In this document: positions 53,996-63,156 of the stretch, in pieces
Layout of the letters: each line of letters opens with the position of its first letter
Numbering within the stretch: position 1 is the stretch's first letter
From: JBBIRG01 sp964410965
GTDB taxonomy: Bacteria > CLD3 > SB21 > JBBIRG01
Direction of reading: 5' to 3'
Length of the DNA: 64,000 bases
Assembly: GCA_964410965.1 (NCBI GenBank)
Contig: CAYPIY010000003.1
Location: forward strand, 1-64,000
Notes under the pieces: generated by a model
The model's input: only the letters and a program-made list of their open reading frames with translations
What the model was told of the DNA's origin: nothing
The model's database searches: none
Made by a program: the position numbers and the translations under genes

Positions 53996-54940
53996 TTACT
54001 TCAATACAATCCTTGTACCGGCTTCCTTATTACTGAGCTGGCCGGCTTCGGTAATGATCGCGTATTTTCCGCCGTTCTCCACGAAACTGACCGCGGCGCG
54101 GATTTTCGGACCCATGCTTCCCGCGGCAAACTGTCCATCGTCCAGATATTTTTTCGCTTCCGCGACCGTGACGACGTCCAGCGCTTTTTCGCCCGGTTTG
54201 CGGAAATTGATGTACGCCTTGGGAATGTCGGTCAGGATGTAGAACTCGTCGGCGTTGATCTGCGTGGCCAGGAGCGATGAAGCGAGGTCTTTGTCAATGA
54301 CAGCGTCGATGCCCTGCAGTTTTTTCTCTTTCACGTAAAACACCGGGATGCCTCCCCCGCCGACCGCGATCACGACCTGTCCGTCACGCGCGAGGGTCTC
54401 GATCGATTTCTGATTGTTGATCCGCATGGGCTTGGGTGACGCGACGACTTTGCGCCATCCGTTGCCTTTGGGATCTTCGGCGAATTTCGCTCCGGTCTCC
54501 TCGACCATTTTTTCCATTTCATGCCTTGAATAATAGGGCCCCACGGGTTTCGTCGGGTTCTGGAACGCCGGATCGTTCTTGTCCACCAGCACCTGCGTAA
54601 CGATCGTGATGATATCCTTGTGCACACCGATTTCCTCGAGAACATTGCGAAGCTGCTGTTCGATCATGTAGCCGATGGAACCCTGCGAATAAGCGACGCT
54701 GATGTCAAGCGGCATGTCGGGAATACCGTACATCTTGAACCCGGCGCTGTTGCACAGCATGATATTGCCGACCTGCGGTCCGTTGCCGTGACCGATCACG
54801 AGATTGTAATTCTGGTTGATTAGTTCGACAAGATTTTTACAGGTATTGTAAACGTTTTCTTCCTGTTCATCAATCGTTCCCTTCTGGCCGGCACGGATGA
54901 ATGCGTTTCCGCCAAAAGCCACTACAGCTAATTTCTTCAT
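53996..54940 (-). CDS. arcC: Carbamate kinase
   Basis: 314 residues from ATG 54940, a typical size. The amino-acid-kinase motifs are present: FGGNAFI at the N-terminus, IGHGNGPQVGN, an IAVGGGGIPVF glycine-rich loop, and VIDKDLASSLLATQINADEF. It transfers phosphate from carbamoyl phosphate to ADP, the last step of arginine or citrulline fermentation. It is the first gene of a two-gene operon with ornithine carbamoyltransferase. Confidence 0.94.
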   Translation of the reverse strand: MKKLAVVAFGGNAFIRAGQKGTIDEQEENVYNTCKNLVELINQNYNLVIGHGNGPQVGNIMLCNSAGFKMYGIPDMPLDISVAYSQGSIGYMIEQQLRNVLEEIGVHKDIITIVTQVLVDKNDPAFQNPTKPVGPYYSRHEMEKMVEETGAKFAEDPKGNGWRKVVASPKPMRINNQKSIETLARDGQVVIAVGGGGIPVFYVKEKKLQGIDAVIDKDLASSLLATQINADEFYILTDIPKAYINFRKPGEKALDVVTVAEAKKYLDDGQFAAGSMGPKIRAAVSFVENGGKYAIITEAGQLSNKEAGTRIVLK

Positions 54941-55058
54941 AACCTGTTCCGTTTTTGTTAATCCCAAGTAACGTTAAAGACAAGAGATATCACTTTAATC
55001 AATTTCCATCAAAAAAAAAAGAAAAAAAGGAATCCTTGTTGGAAGATATGAGACACAC

Positions 55059-55085
55059 CTGCATGACTCACTTGAAGTCATGCAG
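55059..55085. other. Perfect hairpin upstream of arcC
   Basis: CTGCATGACT (55059-55068) and AGTCATGCAG (55076-55085) form a perfect 10-bp stem with a 7-nt loop. On the plus strand TCTATCTTTTTT follows, which looks like a terminator, but no plus-strand gene precedes it. On the minus strand it lies between the radical SAM gene and arcC, where it could be an operator or a transcript end. Confidence 0.45.
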
Positions 55086-55167
55086 TCTATCTTTTTTAAA
55101 AGAGCGGACCCGTCAGGAATCGGCTCAGCCGGATCATTTTCCTGTCAATTTCTTTTTTTGGACTCAG

Positions 55168-56583
55168 TCAAGTTCTTCCGGAACTTCTTTCCGTGATGAT
55201 TTTCAGGTATCCGAGATACGGTCGGTTGAACGCCAGCCATTTTTTGACGACACGTTTGCCGAATAACTTAACGAGCGGCGACACCCATGACGGAAAATAC
55301 ACTCGGTGATGAAGAAGCTTGATTGAGTTCCAGGCTGTGATAAAAAACAAGCTGAGTGCGTCGTGGAAGGCGTGTGTCACGGAATAAAAATCGCTGAAAC
55401 ATTCGATCATGCCCTGCTGAAGCTCCACAGGCGTCATCCGTTTCGGCTGAAATACCACATGCATCGCGTCGTAATAATCCCATCGCTTGTGCAAAAGCCG
55501 CCCTTCGCTTTCGAGCCTGCGGTACAGCTCCGTTCCCGGCAGCGGTGTCATGATCATGTACTGCACGCTGGCCAGTCCGCTGTCACGGCAGAATTTCGAC
55601 GTCAGCCTGGCCGTTTCCTTTGTATCCGAATCGGAACCGAGTATGAACATGCCGTGAACGTTGATGCCGTAATTTTTAAATACCCGGATGGAATTTTTCA
55701 CGTCGTCCACCGTCTGTCCTTTCTGCATTTCTTTCAGGCTTTCGGGATTGATCGATTCGAATCCGATGTACACGGTCTGACATCCGGTTTCGCTCATGTG
55801 CCTGACGAGTTCGGGGTCGCGGCTGACTTCGACGCGTATCTGGCACGACCAGCGCTTGATTTTCGCTTCTTTCACCCGTTCAAGCAGTTCATGAGTACGT
55901 TTCTTATGGACGACAAAATTATCATCCACGAAGAACACCCAGTGATTTTTGTACTGCAGCGCTTCTTCCATGACTTTGCCGACGCTTTTCATGCGGTACC
56001 CGCGGCCGAACATTTCCGTGACGGAGCAGAAATTGCAGTCATACGGGCATCCGCGGGAAGTCATCACCGGCCAGATGTTCACGCGTTCCCAGTTCTTCAG
56101 CAGCGTGTAATCCGGAGCCGGAACGATATCGAGATTCTCGATACGTTCTCCGCGTATGATTTTATCGCTGATTTTTCCCGTAAGCACATCGACTATTTTG
56201 GTTTCCGCCTCGCCGATGAACACCTGGTCGAAATCGTTGACGACGTCGTCGGGAACCATGCTGGCGTGTATTCCGCCGATGATCGTCCGGGAGGACTGAC
56301 CGTTTTCCGTTCTCAGCGCCTTATAATCCCTGGCAATCTCCCGTCCGCGCTCTATGGACGGAGTAAGGCAGCTGAGGCACAGAATATCGACATCGGCAAG
56401 GTCCCGGGAGGTAATTTTCCTGCGGAGTACGTTTTCGTTAAGGATCATCACGTCAAATCCGGCCTGTTTCGCGATTGTCGCGAGGTAAAGCGGACCAAGC
56501 ATCGGGATCGTCATGTATTGGGCAAACACGTTCGAATACGCACCCGATGGTTCCACAAAAACGACTTTAGTCAGGCGAGCCAT
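55168..56583 (-). CDS. B12-binding-domain radical SAM protein
   Basis: 471 residues. The N-terminal part (about 5-140) has the B12-binding Rossmann plan, with IIGGIHASMVPDDV. The radical SAM motif is C179-x3-C183-x2-C186 (SRGCPYDCNFC). The C-terminal third lacks a recognised domain (LYRRLESEGRLLHKRW, then two hydrophobic patches). BchE-like and hopanoid or lipid methylases share this architecture, so a methylation or cyclisation of a lipid or cofactor is plausible. The start overlaps the end of the membrane protein gene upstream by 17 bases, so the two are coupled. Confidence 0.88.
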   Translation of the reverse strand: MARLTKVVFVEPSGAYSNVFAQYMTIPMLGPLYLATIAKQAGFDVMILNENVLRRKITSRDLADVDILCLSCLTPSIERGREIARDYKALRTENGQSSRTIIGGIHASMVPDDVVNDFDQVFIGEAETKIVDVLTGKISDKIIRGERIENLDIVPAPDYTLLKNWERVNIWPVMTSRGCPYDCNFCSVTEMFGRGYRMKSVGKVMEEALQYKNHWVFFVDDNFVVHKKRTHELLERVKEAKIKRWSCQIRVEVSRDPELVRHMSETGCQTVYIGFESINPESLKEMQKGQTVDDVKNSIRVFKNYGINVHGMFILGSDSDTKETARLTSKFCRDSGLASVQYMIMTPLPGTELYRRLESEGRLLHKRWDYYDAMHVVFQPKRMTPVELQQGMIECFSDFYSVTHAFHDALSLFFITAWNSIKLLHHRVYFPSWVSPLVKLFGKRVVKKWLAFNRPYLGYLKIITERSSGRT

Positions 56584-57079
56584 GCTGTTCTTCTCCCTGT
56601 ATTGTTTTTTTGTTATAAAAATCGATAATTAATAAACATACGCCGAACACGACAAACGAAGTTGGCCATAAATGCTTCGATACTGTAAATACCATCGTGA
56701 AAACAATGAATAAACCTACAAAGATGATGCCTAAATAACCAAATAGCCGGTTCCGCTTGATGATGCCGATTGTCAGAAAGCTGAATCCAACGATTCCGAT
56801 AAACACCGGCCACAGAAACGCCAAATGATTCCATGTCGTGAAGTTCAGGACATAAAAGAACCCCCCCAGAAGGATCATGAACGTACCGAGCCAGATAAGG
56901 AAGTCATCGTTCTGACTGCGTTGATAATACAGCATGACAAATCCCGATCCGGCGATAAGAACGAACAGCGGCCAGTGTACGGATATCCCGTCGACAATAT
57001 CCAGATTTTCAAGCGTCAACAGCAGGCCGACACCGATGAAAATGACCGCGAGAAGAAGCAATGTGGGTTTAGTCCGCAT
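56567..57079 (-). CDS. Small multi-pass membrane protein (LiaF/DUF5668-like)
   Basis: 170 residues with about six short membrane helices in hairpins (TLLLLAVIFIGVGLLLTL, HWPLFVLIAGSGFVMLYY, IWLGTFMILLGGFFYVL, and so on). The WPLFVLIAG and FLWPVFIGIVG repeats are typical of LiaI/LiaF- and DUF5668-type membrane modules that scaffold stress responses. There is no C-terminal LiaF toxin-sensing domain. It is translationally coupled to the radical SAM gene. Confidence 0.75.
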   Translation of the reverse strand: MRTKPTLLLLAVIFIGVGLLLTLENLDIVDGISVHWPLFVLIAGSGFVMLYYQRSQNDDFLIWLGTFMILLGGFFYVLNFTTWNHLAFLWPVFIGIVGFSFLTIGIIKRNRLFGYLGIIFVGLFIVFTMVFTVSKHLWPTSFVVFGVCLLIIDFYNKKTIQGEEQHGSPD

Positions 57080-57134
57080 GGTCCGTATTTTTCGCTTATT
57101 GAATTAAGCTACGCATTCTTTTTAAGAAAGCAAA

Positions 57135-58352
57135 TCATTTCTTTCCCTGTTTCACCAGCTCGAATGCGTCGTATATATTCCCCGAAGACGTATAGGCGGT
57201 GTATTTCAGGCGGTCGCCGTCGACCGATATAACCTGGAACAGAGCAACGTTTTCCGAATATTTCACCATCAGGTCTTTGTAAATAAGATTTATCGCATAC
57301 TGTTTCGTCCCGCAAACTGAAACGATATAAACGGTTCCCTTTTCGCCCTCACTGACGATCTGTCCGTTCTTCAGCTTATAGCTTCGGGAGTATACATGAT
57401 CGTGACCGGTCAGAACAAGATCGACGGAATATTTATCGAACAACGGCATCAGCGTATCGCGGATGCTGGTATGATCCCTTTCTTTCCCCATGGAAAACAC
57501 GGGCTGATGCACCGCGGCGATAGTCCATCGGTTCGGATTGGACGCCAGCACAGAATCCATCCACGCGGCCTGCTGAGTCAATCGCTTGTTGCCGTTCAGC
57601 ATGACAAACCGCACACCCTGGTAATCGAAGGTATAAGCGGTCTCGGACAGTCCGTCAGGCCCGTTTTCCGGAAGTGTGAAATGCGGTCTCCACAATTTCG
57701 TCAGGTCTCTGATATGCTTTTGTTCTTTGCTGATGGAACCGTATTCATGATTTCCCGGCACCATCACCGAAGGGATGATCCTAGGGATAAATTCAAGAGA
57801 CTGGAAGAAATCATTCCATAGCGCGTCTTTTTGGGGGTTATTCACGAGATCGCCGATGTACAGCCAAAACCCGGCGTCAGGAGCGGTCATCAGTGCTTTT
57901 CGGAACAACCGCGGAAGATAATCCCTGAAACCGTATTGCGGATCGCCGAGATACACAAACTCGAACGGCACGGCTTCATCTTTCCCCGTCTTGATCGTGT
58001 TCCATTCGCCCCATACGGAATCACCGCCGACCCTGTACACATATCGCGTCGCGGACTGAAGATTTTTCAGGACCGCAGAGTAATGAAATACTGACTGCGA
58101 GCTGTCGATGTAAACCTTTTCGGATAGCGCCGGAACCGTCTGTGTGAATTTATGAAGATTGATGCTGTCCAATTCAATTCCGTATTGTACGGCAGGGTTT
58201 GTCACTTCATTCAGCGTCCGCCAGGTTATGGCGATGCTGTTGTGCGGTTCGGATGTCAGATTCAGAATGACACGGCTGGGATAAATCCCTTTCGATTGAG
58301 ATAAACATAATTCAGAAATAAACAACAGGAGTACGAAAAAATATCTGGGCAT
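57135..58352 (-). CDS. Exported purple-acid-phosphatase-like metallophosphoesterase
   Basis: 405 residues with a signal peptide (MPRYFFVLLLFISELCLSQ). A fibronectin-like N-terminal domain (SIAITWRTLNEV, ATRYVYRVGG) precedes the calcineurin-type catalytic domain with the metal ligands YLGDPQYG, IGDLVNNP, PGNHEYG, VHQPVFS and TGHDHVYSR. This is the purple acid phosphatase layout. It would release phosphate from organic esters in the periplasm. An AAAGGAT site precedes the ATG. Confidence 0.93.
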   Translation of the reverse strand: MPRYFFVLLLFISELCLSQSKGIYPSRVILNLTSEPHNSIAITWRTLNEVTNPAVQYGIELDSINLHKFTQTVPALSEKVYIDSSQSVFHYSAVLKNLQSATRYVYRVGGDSVWGEWNTIKTGKDEAVPFEFVYLGDPQYGFRDYLPRLFRKALMTAPDAGFWLYIGDLVNNPQKDALWNDFFQSLEFIPRIIPSVMVPGNHEYGSISKEQKHIRDLTKLWRPHFTLPENGPDGLSETAYTFDYQGVRFVMLNGNKRLTQQAAWMDSVLASNPNRWTIAAVHQPVFSMGKERDHTSIRDTLMPLFDKYSVDLVLTGHDHVYSRSYKLKNGQIVSEGEKGTVYIVSVCGTKQYAINLIYKDLMVKYSENVALFQVISVDGDRLKYTAYTSSGNIYDAFELVKQGKK

Positions 58353-58528
58353 TGCAAATCCTTTTTAAATCAATCCATAGATGATGAGAGTGACTCAATT
58401 TAAACCGCTTTTTCATGAAAATCAAATTAATTCAAAACCGTTAACATGAGATTGCTTGCCGTCTTTTTGTGAAACAACATTGAAATATATTCCGTACACT
58501 AAAAAATCAATAAAACGGAAAACATATT

Positions 58529-60079
58529 ATGTTCAAAAAGTTTCTTTCCAGTCCCCGGACGCTGATTGTATTGTTCGCCCTGATGAAATTCTCTATCCAG
58601 ATGATGATTAATGTCAGCAGCGGACTTCACCGCGATGAGTATTTGTACCTGTCCTTTCATGAACACCCTGACTGGGGCTATTTTTCCGTGCCCCCTATGA
58701 TCGGGGTATTTTCTTACCTGATATATTGGTTGTCCGATGCGCCGGCATTCATGGTCCGGCTGTTCCCCGCGCTGGCCGGAGCCGCTACCGTCTTTGTTTC
58801 CGGGATGATGGTCATGGAAGCGGGCGGGAAACGTTTTGCAGTCATCCTGGCATCATCGGCGTATATCATGTCGTCGGTTTTTATCCGGGTCAACGGATTG
58901 TTCCAGCCGGTGTCGTTTGATGTCCTGTTCTGGCTGTTGTCTGCATTTTTCATTCTTCGGATGATGAACCGCAATGATCCCAAATTCTGGATCCTGATTT
59001 TCTCCGTCTGGGGGCTCGCGTTTCTGAACAAATACATGATCGTTTTCCTGATGACGGCGGTCGTCATTTCTTTATTGTTAACGGCACACCGGAAACTGCT
59101 GTTCACGAAATATTTTTATTTCGGATGCGGATTGTTTTTTATCATCGTTTTTCCGAATTTGTTCTGGCAGTACCAGCATCAGTTTCCCGTCATTCAGCAC
59201 ATGACGGACCTTCAGCGATACCAGCTTGTCCATGTCAGCGCGATGGCTTTTCTGACGGATCAGGTCATGATCAATCTTCACGTGTTCGCGCTTCTGATCT
59301 TCGGATTAATCGTCATGCTGTTTGTGAATAAAGAAAAGACAATCCGCCTGTTCGGTATAATGTATCTGGTCAGCCTCGCGATAATGCTTTTACTGAAAGG
59401 AAAAAATTATTACCTGCTCGGCATGTATCCTCCTTTGGTTGCCCTCAGCGCGTGTCTCGCTGAACGATATCTGAACGGTGCCTGGAGGTTTCTGAAGTAC
59501 GCGTTTCTTATATTCGCGCTTACACAGCACGTTCCGGTGATTCCCGCTATAGGCATGCCGCTTATGGATTATCCGGGTATTGAGAAATACTCCCGCGGAC
59601 TGGCGGACATCATCGGTCCAGTGGGATTGGTTTGGGAGGACGGGCGCGAACATCTCATCGCCCAGGACTTCGCCGACATGACCGGCTGGGATGAATTAAG
59701 CGGGATTGTCATCGCGACGTACAAAAACCTGGACATTCCATCGCAAAACACATGCGCCATCTATGCCGAGAATTACGGACTTGCCGGCTCGATCCGGTAT
59801 TACGGGAAGCCTCTTGGATTGCCCGAACCGATAAGCTTCAGTGATCAGTTCCGACTATGGGCCCCTGACAGCCTGAACCGGAGGGTGTTTATTTACGTGA
59901 ACGACGATACTTCCGACATCGCGAAATATTTTAGCCGGGTCACAAAAACCGGAGAAGTGAATAACCAGTATTTCCGCGAGAACGGCATGCCGGTATATTT
60001 ATGCGAGGAACCGCGGGATTCTTTTTATGTCTTTTATTCGGAAACAGCGAGGCGGCTCAAGGACCGATTCAGAAGATAA
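58529..60079 (+). CDS. GT39/ArnT-like membrane glycosyltransferase
   Basis: 516 residues with about eleven membrane helices. The catalytic Asp-Glu of the GT-C39 family is in the first periplasmic loop (LHRDEYLYLSFHEHPDWGY). A GKNYYLLGMYPPLVAL loop resembles the later conserved region of PMT/ArnT relatives. It would transfer a sugar from a lipid-phosphate donor. The C-terminal soluble part (about 370-516) has no named domain. Confidence 0.85.
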   Translation: MFKKFLSSPRTLIVLFALMKFSIQMMINVSSGLHRDEYLYLSFHEHPDWGYFSVPPMIGVFSYLIYWLSDAPAFMVRLFPALAGAATVFVSGMMVMEAGGKRFAVILASSAYIMSSVFIRVNGLFQPVSFDVLFWLLSAFFILRMMNRNDPKFWILIFSVWGLAFLNKYMIVFLMTAVVISLLLTAHRKLLFTKYFYFGCGLFFIIVFPNLFWQYQHQFPVIQHMTDLQRYQLVHVSAMAFLTDQVMINLHVFALLIFGLIVMLFVNKEKTIRLFGIMYLVSLAIMLLLKGKNYYLLGMYPPLVALSACLAERYLNGAWRFLKYAFLIFALTQHVPVIPAIGMPLMDYPGIEKYSRGLADIIGPVGLVWEDGREHLIAQDFADMTGWDELSGIVIATYKNLDIPSQNTCAIYAENYGLAGSIRYYGKPLGLPEPISFSDQFRLWAPDSLNRRVFIYVNDDTSDIAKYFSRVTKTGEVNNQYFRENGMPVYLCEEPRDSFYVFYSETARRLKDRFRR

Positions 60080-60347
60080 ATGAATTTTCAAATTGATTCT
60101 TTTATTTAACTTTTTTCTTGCATACGGGGAATTATCCTCCATGGGTTACTTTTTGCGGCAAATGCTACATTTCTTGGAAAAGTTCACTTTTTAGACCCCG
60201 GCAGAACCGCAGAATATTGAATAACGAATTTGATATTTTCCGAAATTCGGCATTCATGTACGCAGTGATTGGTAATCAAAAAAACCGCCACTCTGTTTCC
60301 CGGAAGTGGTTATATTTCTTTTCAACTCCGGCTGAGCTGAAAATTTT

Positions 60348-61142
60348 TTATCCATTCAGCCAGCCCAATTTCGTAGCGTAGCGGATCGCCTCAAACGTGT
60401 TGCTCACGTTCAGTTTCTCGATGATCCGCTGGCGGTGGGTGTTGACTGTGTTCACGCTGATGTATAGCTTATCGGCAATCTGCTTGGAGATCAGTCCCTC
60501 TGAAACCAGCTTGAGGATCTCCTTTTCCCTTGAGGTCAGCGACGCGGTCAATAACTCCGATTTCGATTCCGGAGGAAACAGGAATATCTCACCGGTCTGA
60601 ATGTTCACCAGCCGGCTGCGGTACGGCGTATCCTGATCGGCAAAGGGTGAAAGGTCCATGATGCACAATCCCAGCCACGGTGTTCCGTCCGCTGTAAATT
60701 CCAGAACGAATTTCTGCTCGACGACGCGGACATAGTACCCGTCGGCATGCATGACCCGGTAATCAGATATGGCCTTGTAATTCCGAATCACGCCGGATGA
60801 CAGAGATAACCCGAGACGCAAAAAATACGTACCGCTTTCGGTGAGTTCGATCATGTCGTCAGGATGCACGCGGGAATTGAAATAATCCGTCCCTTCCTTT
60901 TCCGCCGCCTGGTTGTTCCAGCCAAACGTCGTCTCGAAACGCGACGACAGGTAAATGTGATCCCGCTTGTAAAGATCGAAAATCGACACGGAACTGTTGG
61001 ACACCGCATCCAGCGTCTCCAGAAAGGGAAGATGCTTATCCAGCACTCCGTAATCCAGCTTTGACGGATCAAAGCGGATCGAATTCAGGAGCGCGTAATA
61101 CTCCTTCAACAAATCATCGATATTTTTCTTTTTTTGATTCAT
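60348..61142 (-). CDS. PAS-LuxR transcriptional regulator
   Basis: 264 residues from ATG 61142. A PAS-like fold fills about residues 55-180 (FETTFGWNNQAAEKEG, RVHPDDM, YRVMHADGYYVRVVEQK). The C-terminal LuxR/GerE helix-turn-helix has LTSREKEILKLVSEGL, KQIADKLYISVNTVNTHRQRIIEKLNV. It should bind DNA in response to a small ligand or redox cue. It is the third gene of a same-strand set with AhpD-like and thioredoxin-like genes; the spacing to the latter is 25 bases. Confidence 0.9.
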   Translation of the reverse strand: MNQKKKNIDDLLKEYYALLNSIRFDPSKLDYGVLDKHLPFLETLDAVSNSSVSIFDLYKRDHIYLSSRFETTFGWNNQAAEKEGTDYFNSRVHPDDMIELTESGTYFLRLGLSLSSGVIRNYKAISDYRVMHADGYYVRVVEQKFVLEFTADGTPWLGLCIMDLSPFADQDTPYRSRLVNIQTGEIFLFPPESKSELLTASLTSREKEILKLVSEGLISKQIADKLYISVNTVNTHRQRIIEKLNVSNTFEAIRYATKLGWLNG

Positions 61143-61167
61143 GTTCAGAAACAGCCGGACCCCTGTG

Positions 61168-61638
61168 TTATTTTTTCTCAGGAGCCCATTTTTTAAGGAA
61201 CTGAATAATTTTTTCTTCAGAATAGGATTTTCCCTCTTCCAGTTCTTCGGTGTTCTGCGAATGAATAATCTTTCCGTCAGCGTCGAGAATGAAGATATGC
61301 GGATATCCCGCAATCTTTGGATAAGCTGACAGGAACGCGGCATTATCCTGTTCCTTGCTGTAATTCACGCGCAGGAAAGCGTAATTCGGATACAATGCGT
61401 TTTTGATGCTCTGATGGTCCTCGATGAACTTATTCAGCCGCTTGCACCAGCTGCACCATTCCCCGCCGACTTCCATAAGAATGCGCGCCTGATTCTCTCT
61501 GGCAAACGTGACGGCTGATGCGAGGTCTTTCGCAGGGTCCCGGGCTGGATTAAATGTTTCGGTGTTCAGAAATCGTTCCTGCGCTGAAACGGATGACAGG
61601 GCCAATAAACTGAAAAAAAGACTGCAAAACACACGCAT
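61168..61638 (-). CDS. Exported thioredoxin-like protein
   Basis: 156 residues from ATG 61638, with AAGGGAT close upstream and a signal peptide (VFCSLFFSLLALSSVSAQ). It is a thioredoxin-fold protein with C62-x2-C65 (GGEWCSWCKRL) and the cis-Pro segment YPHIFILD. The WCxWC context is that of thioredoxin_7/DUF255-like periplasmic reductants. It sits between the AhpD-like gene and the LuxR regulator, so a shared redox-stress role is plausible. Confidence 0.9.
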   Translation of the reverse strand: MRVFCSLFFSLLALSSVSAQERFLNTETFNPARDPAKDLASAVTFARENQARILMEVGGEWCSWCKRLNKFIEDHQSIKNALYPNYAFLRVNYSKEQDNAAFLSAYPKIAGYPHIFILDADGKIIHSQNTEELEEGKSYSEEKIIQFLKKWAPEKK

Positions 61639-61714
61639 GGCATATCCCTTCTGGTTTTGATTGATTCGGATTAACGGTTTGATTATTATTATTAAATCCC
61701 TTCGGCCTTTTCGG

Positions 61715-62071
61715 TTAACCCTTACCGGCCCCGGCTTCGATTTCATCCAGGAACGCCACCGCCCTTCTGAGATGAGGGATCACAATCGATCCGCCGACAG
61801 TCAGCGCAACACTGAACACGTCGAACAGCTCATCCCGTGTTACTCCTATCTCCTTGCACCGGTTGACATGATAGGAAATGCAGTCGTCGCATCTCAGGAC
61901 CATGGACGCCGCGAGACCCAGCAGCTCCTTGGTCTTCTCATCCAGCGCGCCCGGCTGGTAGGTCAGCGTGTCCACGGCAAAAAAACGTTTGATCGCCCTG
62001 TGATCCTGCGCGAGGATACGTTCGTTCATTTTTTTGCGGAACTCTGTGAATTCATCAAATCGGCTTTGCAT
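61715..62071 (-). CDS. AhpD/carboxymuconolactone-decarboxylase-like peroxidase
   Basis: 118 residues. The CMD/AhpD motif is E49...C61-x2-C64-x3-H68 (VLRCDDCISYHV), the form associated with thiol peroxidase or reductase activity. GGAG lies about 10 bases before the ATG. It is first in a set with thioredoxin-like and PAS-LuxR genes. Confidence 0.93.
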   Translation of the reverse strand: MQSRFDEFTEFRKKMNERILAQDHRAIKRFFAVDTLTYQPGALDEKTKELLGLAASMVLRCDDCISYHVNRCKEIGVTRDELFDVFSVALTVGGSIVIPHLRRAVAFLDEIEAGAGKG

Positions 62072-62261
62072 ACATTTTTTCTCCGTTCGTTTTCTCCGTT
62101 AAACGGCAGTATATCAATTCTATTTCACTTTTGAAACAGAAATCCGTTCCTGACCAGCGCCGGCCGGGGCATCCAAGATCAGATATTGAATTTCATCTTT
62201 CTTTGGCATATATTTCGCCGGTTATGAAAACAAGTCATATTTTTAAGCAAGGAATCTGATC

Positions 62262-62912
62262 ATGCCGAAAAAAAACAAGATATTGTCAGGACTGAAAAAA
62301 ACAAAAATGACCCGCCGCAATGATGAAGACGAGCCGGACTGCAAACCCGGGAAAAAAGACAAAGACGCGTCAAAAAGCATGGACCGGTTTCTGCTGAAAT
62401 CGCGGACGGTTTTTTTGTTCGAGCAGATAGAGCCTAAGGTAACGCGCCGTCTGATCTCCAAACTGCTGTTCCTAAATCAGAAAAATCCTTCGCAGCCGAT
62501 TCTTCTCTACATTAATTCTCCGGGCGGCGTAGCGGATGACGGACTTGCCATCTACGATACGATCAAATTCATCGACGCGCCCGTGAAAACGATCGTCTGC
62601 GGGCTGGCGGCGAGCGCGGCAGCGATCGTCCTTGTCGCAGCTAAAAAAGAGAACCGTATGGCGCTGCCGAATTCGCGCATCATGATCCATCAACCCCTGG
62701 GCGGCGTTCGCGGAAGCACCACCGACATCGAGATCAGCGCCAACCAGATCGTCCTGCTGCGAGAGTCCCTGAACCGCATCCTGTCCGCGGAGACCGGACA
62801 GCCCTTGGAAAAAGTCGCCGCTGATACCAACCGCGACTGCTGGCTGACCCCCGAAGAAGCCTTGCAGTACGGCATGATTTCCAGAATTGTGGATAAAGTG
62901 AAATCGGTATAG
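62262..62912 (+). CDS. clpP: ClpP-like serine peptidase with charged N-terminal extension
   Basis: 216 residues. The triad is S118 (GLAASAAAIV), H143 (SRIMIHQPLGG) and D192 (RDCWLTPEEA), with the exact 25- and 49-residue spacings of E. coli ClpP (S97, H122, D171). About 40 charged residues (KKNKILSGLKKTKM, DEDEPDCKPGKKDKD) precede the family domain, and the serine loop departs from the usual GQAASMGA. AAGGAAT precedes the ATG. No ClpX or ClpA gene is adjacent, so it may be a second ClpP paralogue. Confidence 0.9.
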   Translation: MPKKNKILSGLKKTKMTRRNDEDEPDCKPGKKDKDASKSMDRFLLKSRTVFLFEQIEPKVTRRLISKLLFLNQKNPSQPILLYINSPGGVADDGLAIYDTIKFIDAPVKTIVCGLAASAAAIVLVAAKKENRMALPNSRIMIHQPLGGVRGSTTDIEISANQIVLLRESLNRILSAETGQPLEKVAADTNRDCWLTPEEALQYGMISRIVDKVKSV

Positions 62913-63101
62913 TCCGGTCAGGATTCGTTGCGGAATTTCTTCACCGGCACGTTTAACATTTAGGGCGAAATCCCCATAAGCACCTGCGGAAAAAGGGGGT
63001 TTATGATTTACCGTTTTCACGATGAGGGAATTTTCCGTGCAATACCGCATGTTACCGTAGCATTTAACGCTTTCAATTTTTTTGCATTACGGGAACTAAA
63101 C

Positions 63102-63139
63102 AAAAAAGGGCGGAAAAAACAAAGTGTTTTCCGCCCTTT
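63102..63139 (-). terminator. Intrinsic terminator of the DUF4097 gene
   Basis: A perfect 13-bp stem (63105-63117 with 63127-63139, AAAGGGCGGAAAA / TTTTCCGCCCTTT), read on the minus strand, is followed by TTTTTTG. It lies 17 bases after the stop codon of the minus-strand gene at 63157. The 244-base gap that it shares with clpP holds nothing else I can identify. Confidence 0.9.
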
Positions 63140-63156
63140 CATCAATGACGTTGATA

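Noticed and set aside
55363..56628. A 421-codon open frame antisense to the radical SAM gene
   Set aside because: The minus-strand gene has the full B12-binding and radical SAM motifs; the antisense product is His/Phe/Asp-rich with no recognisable domain.
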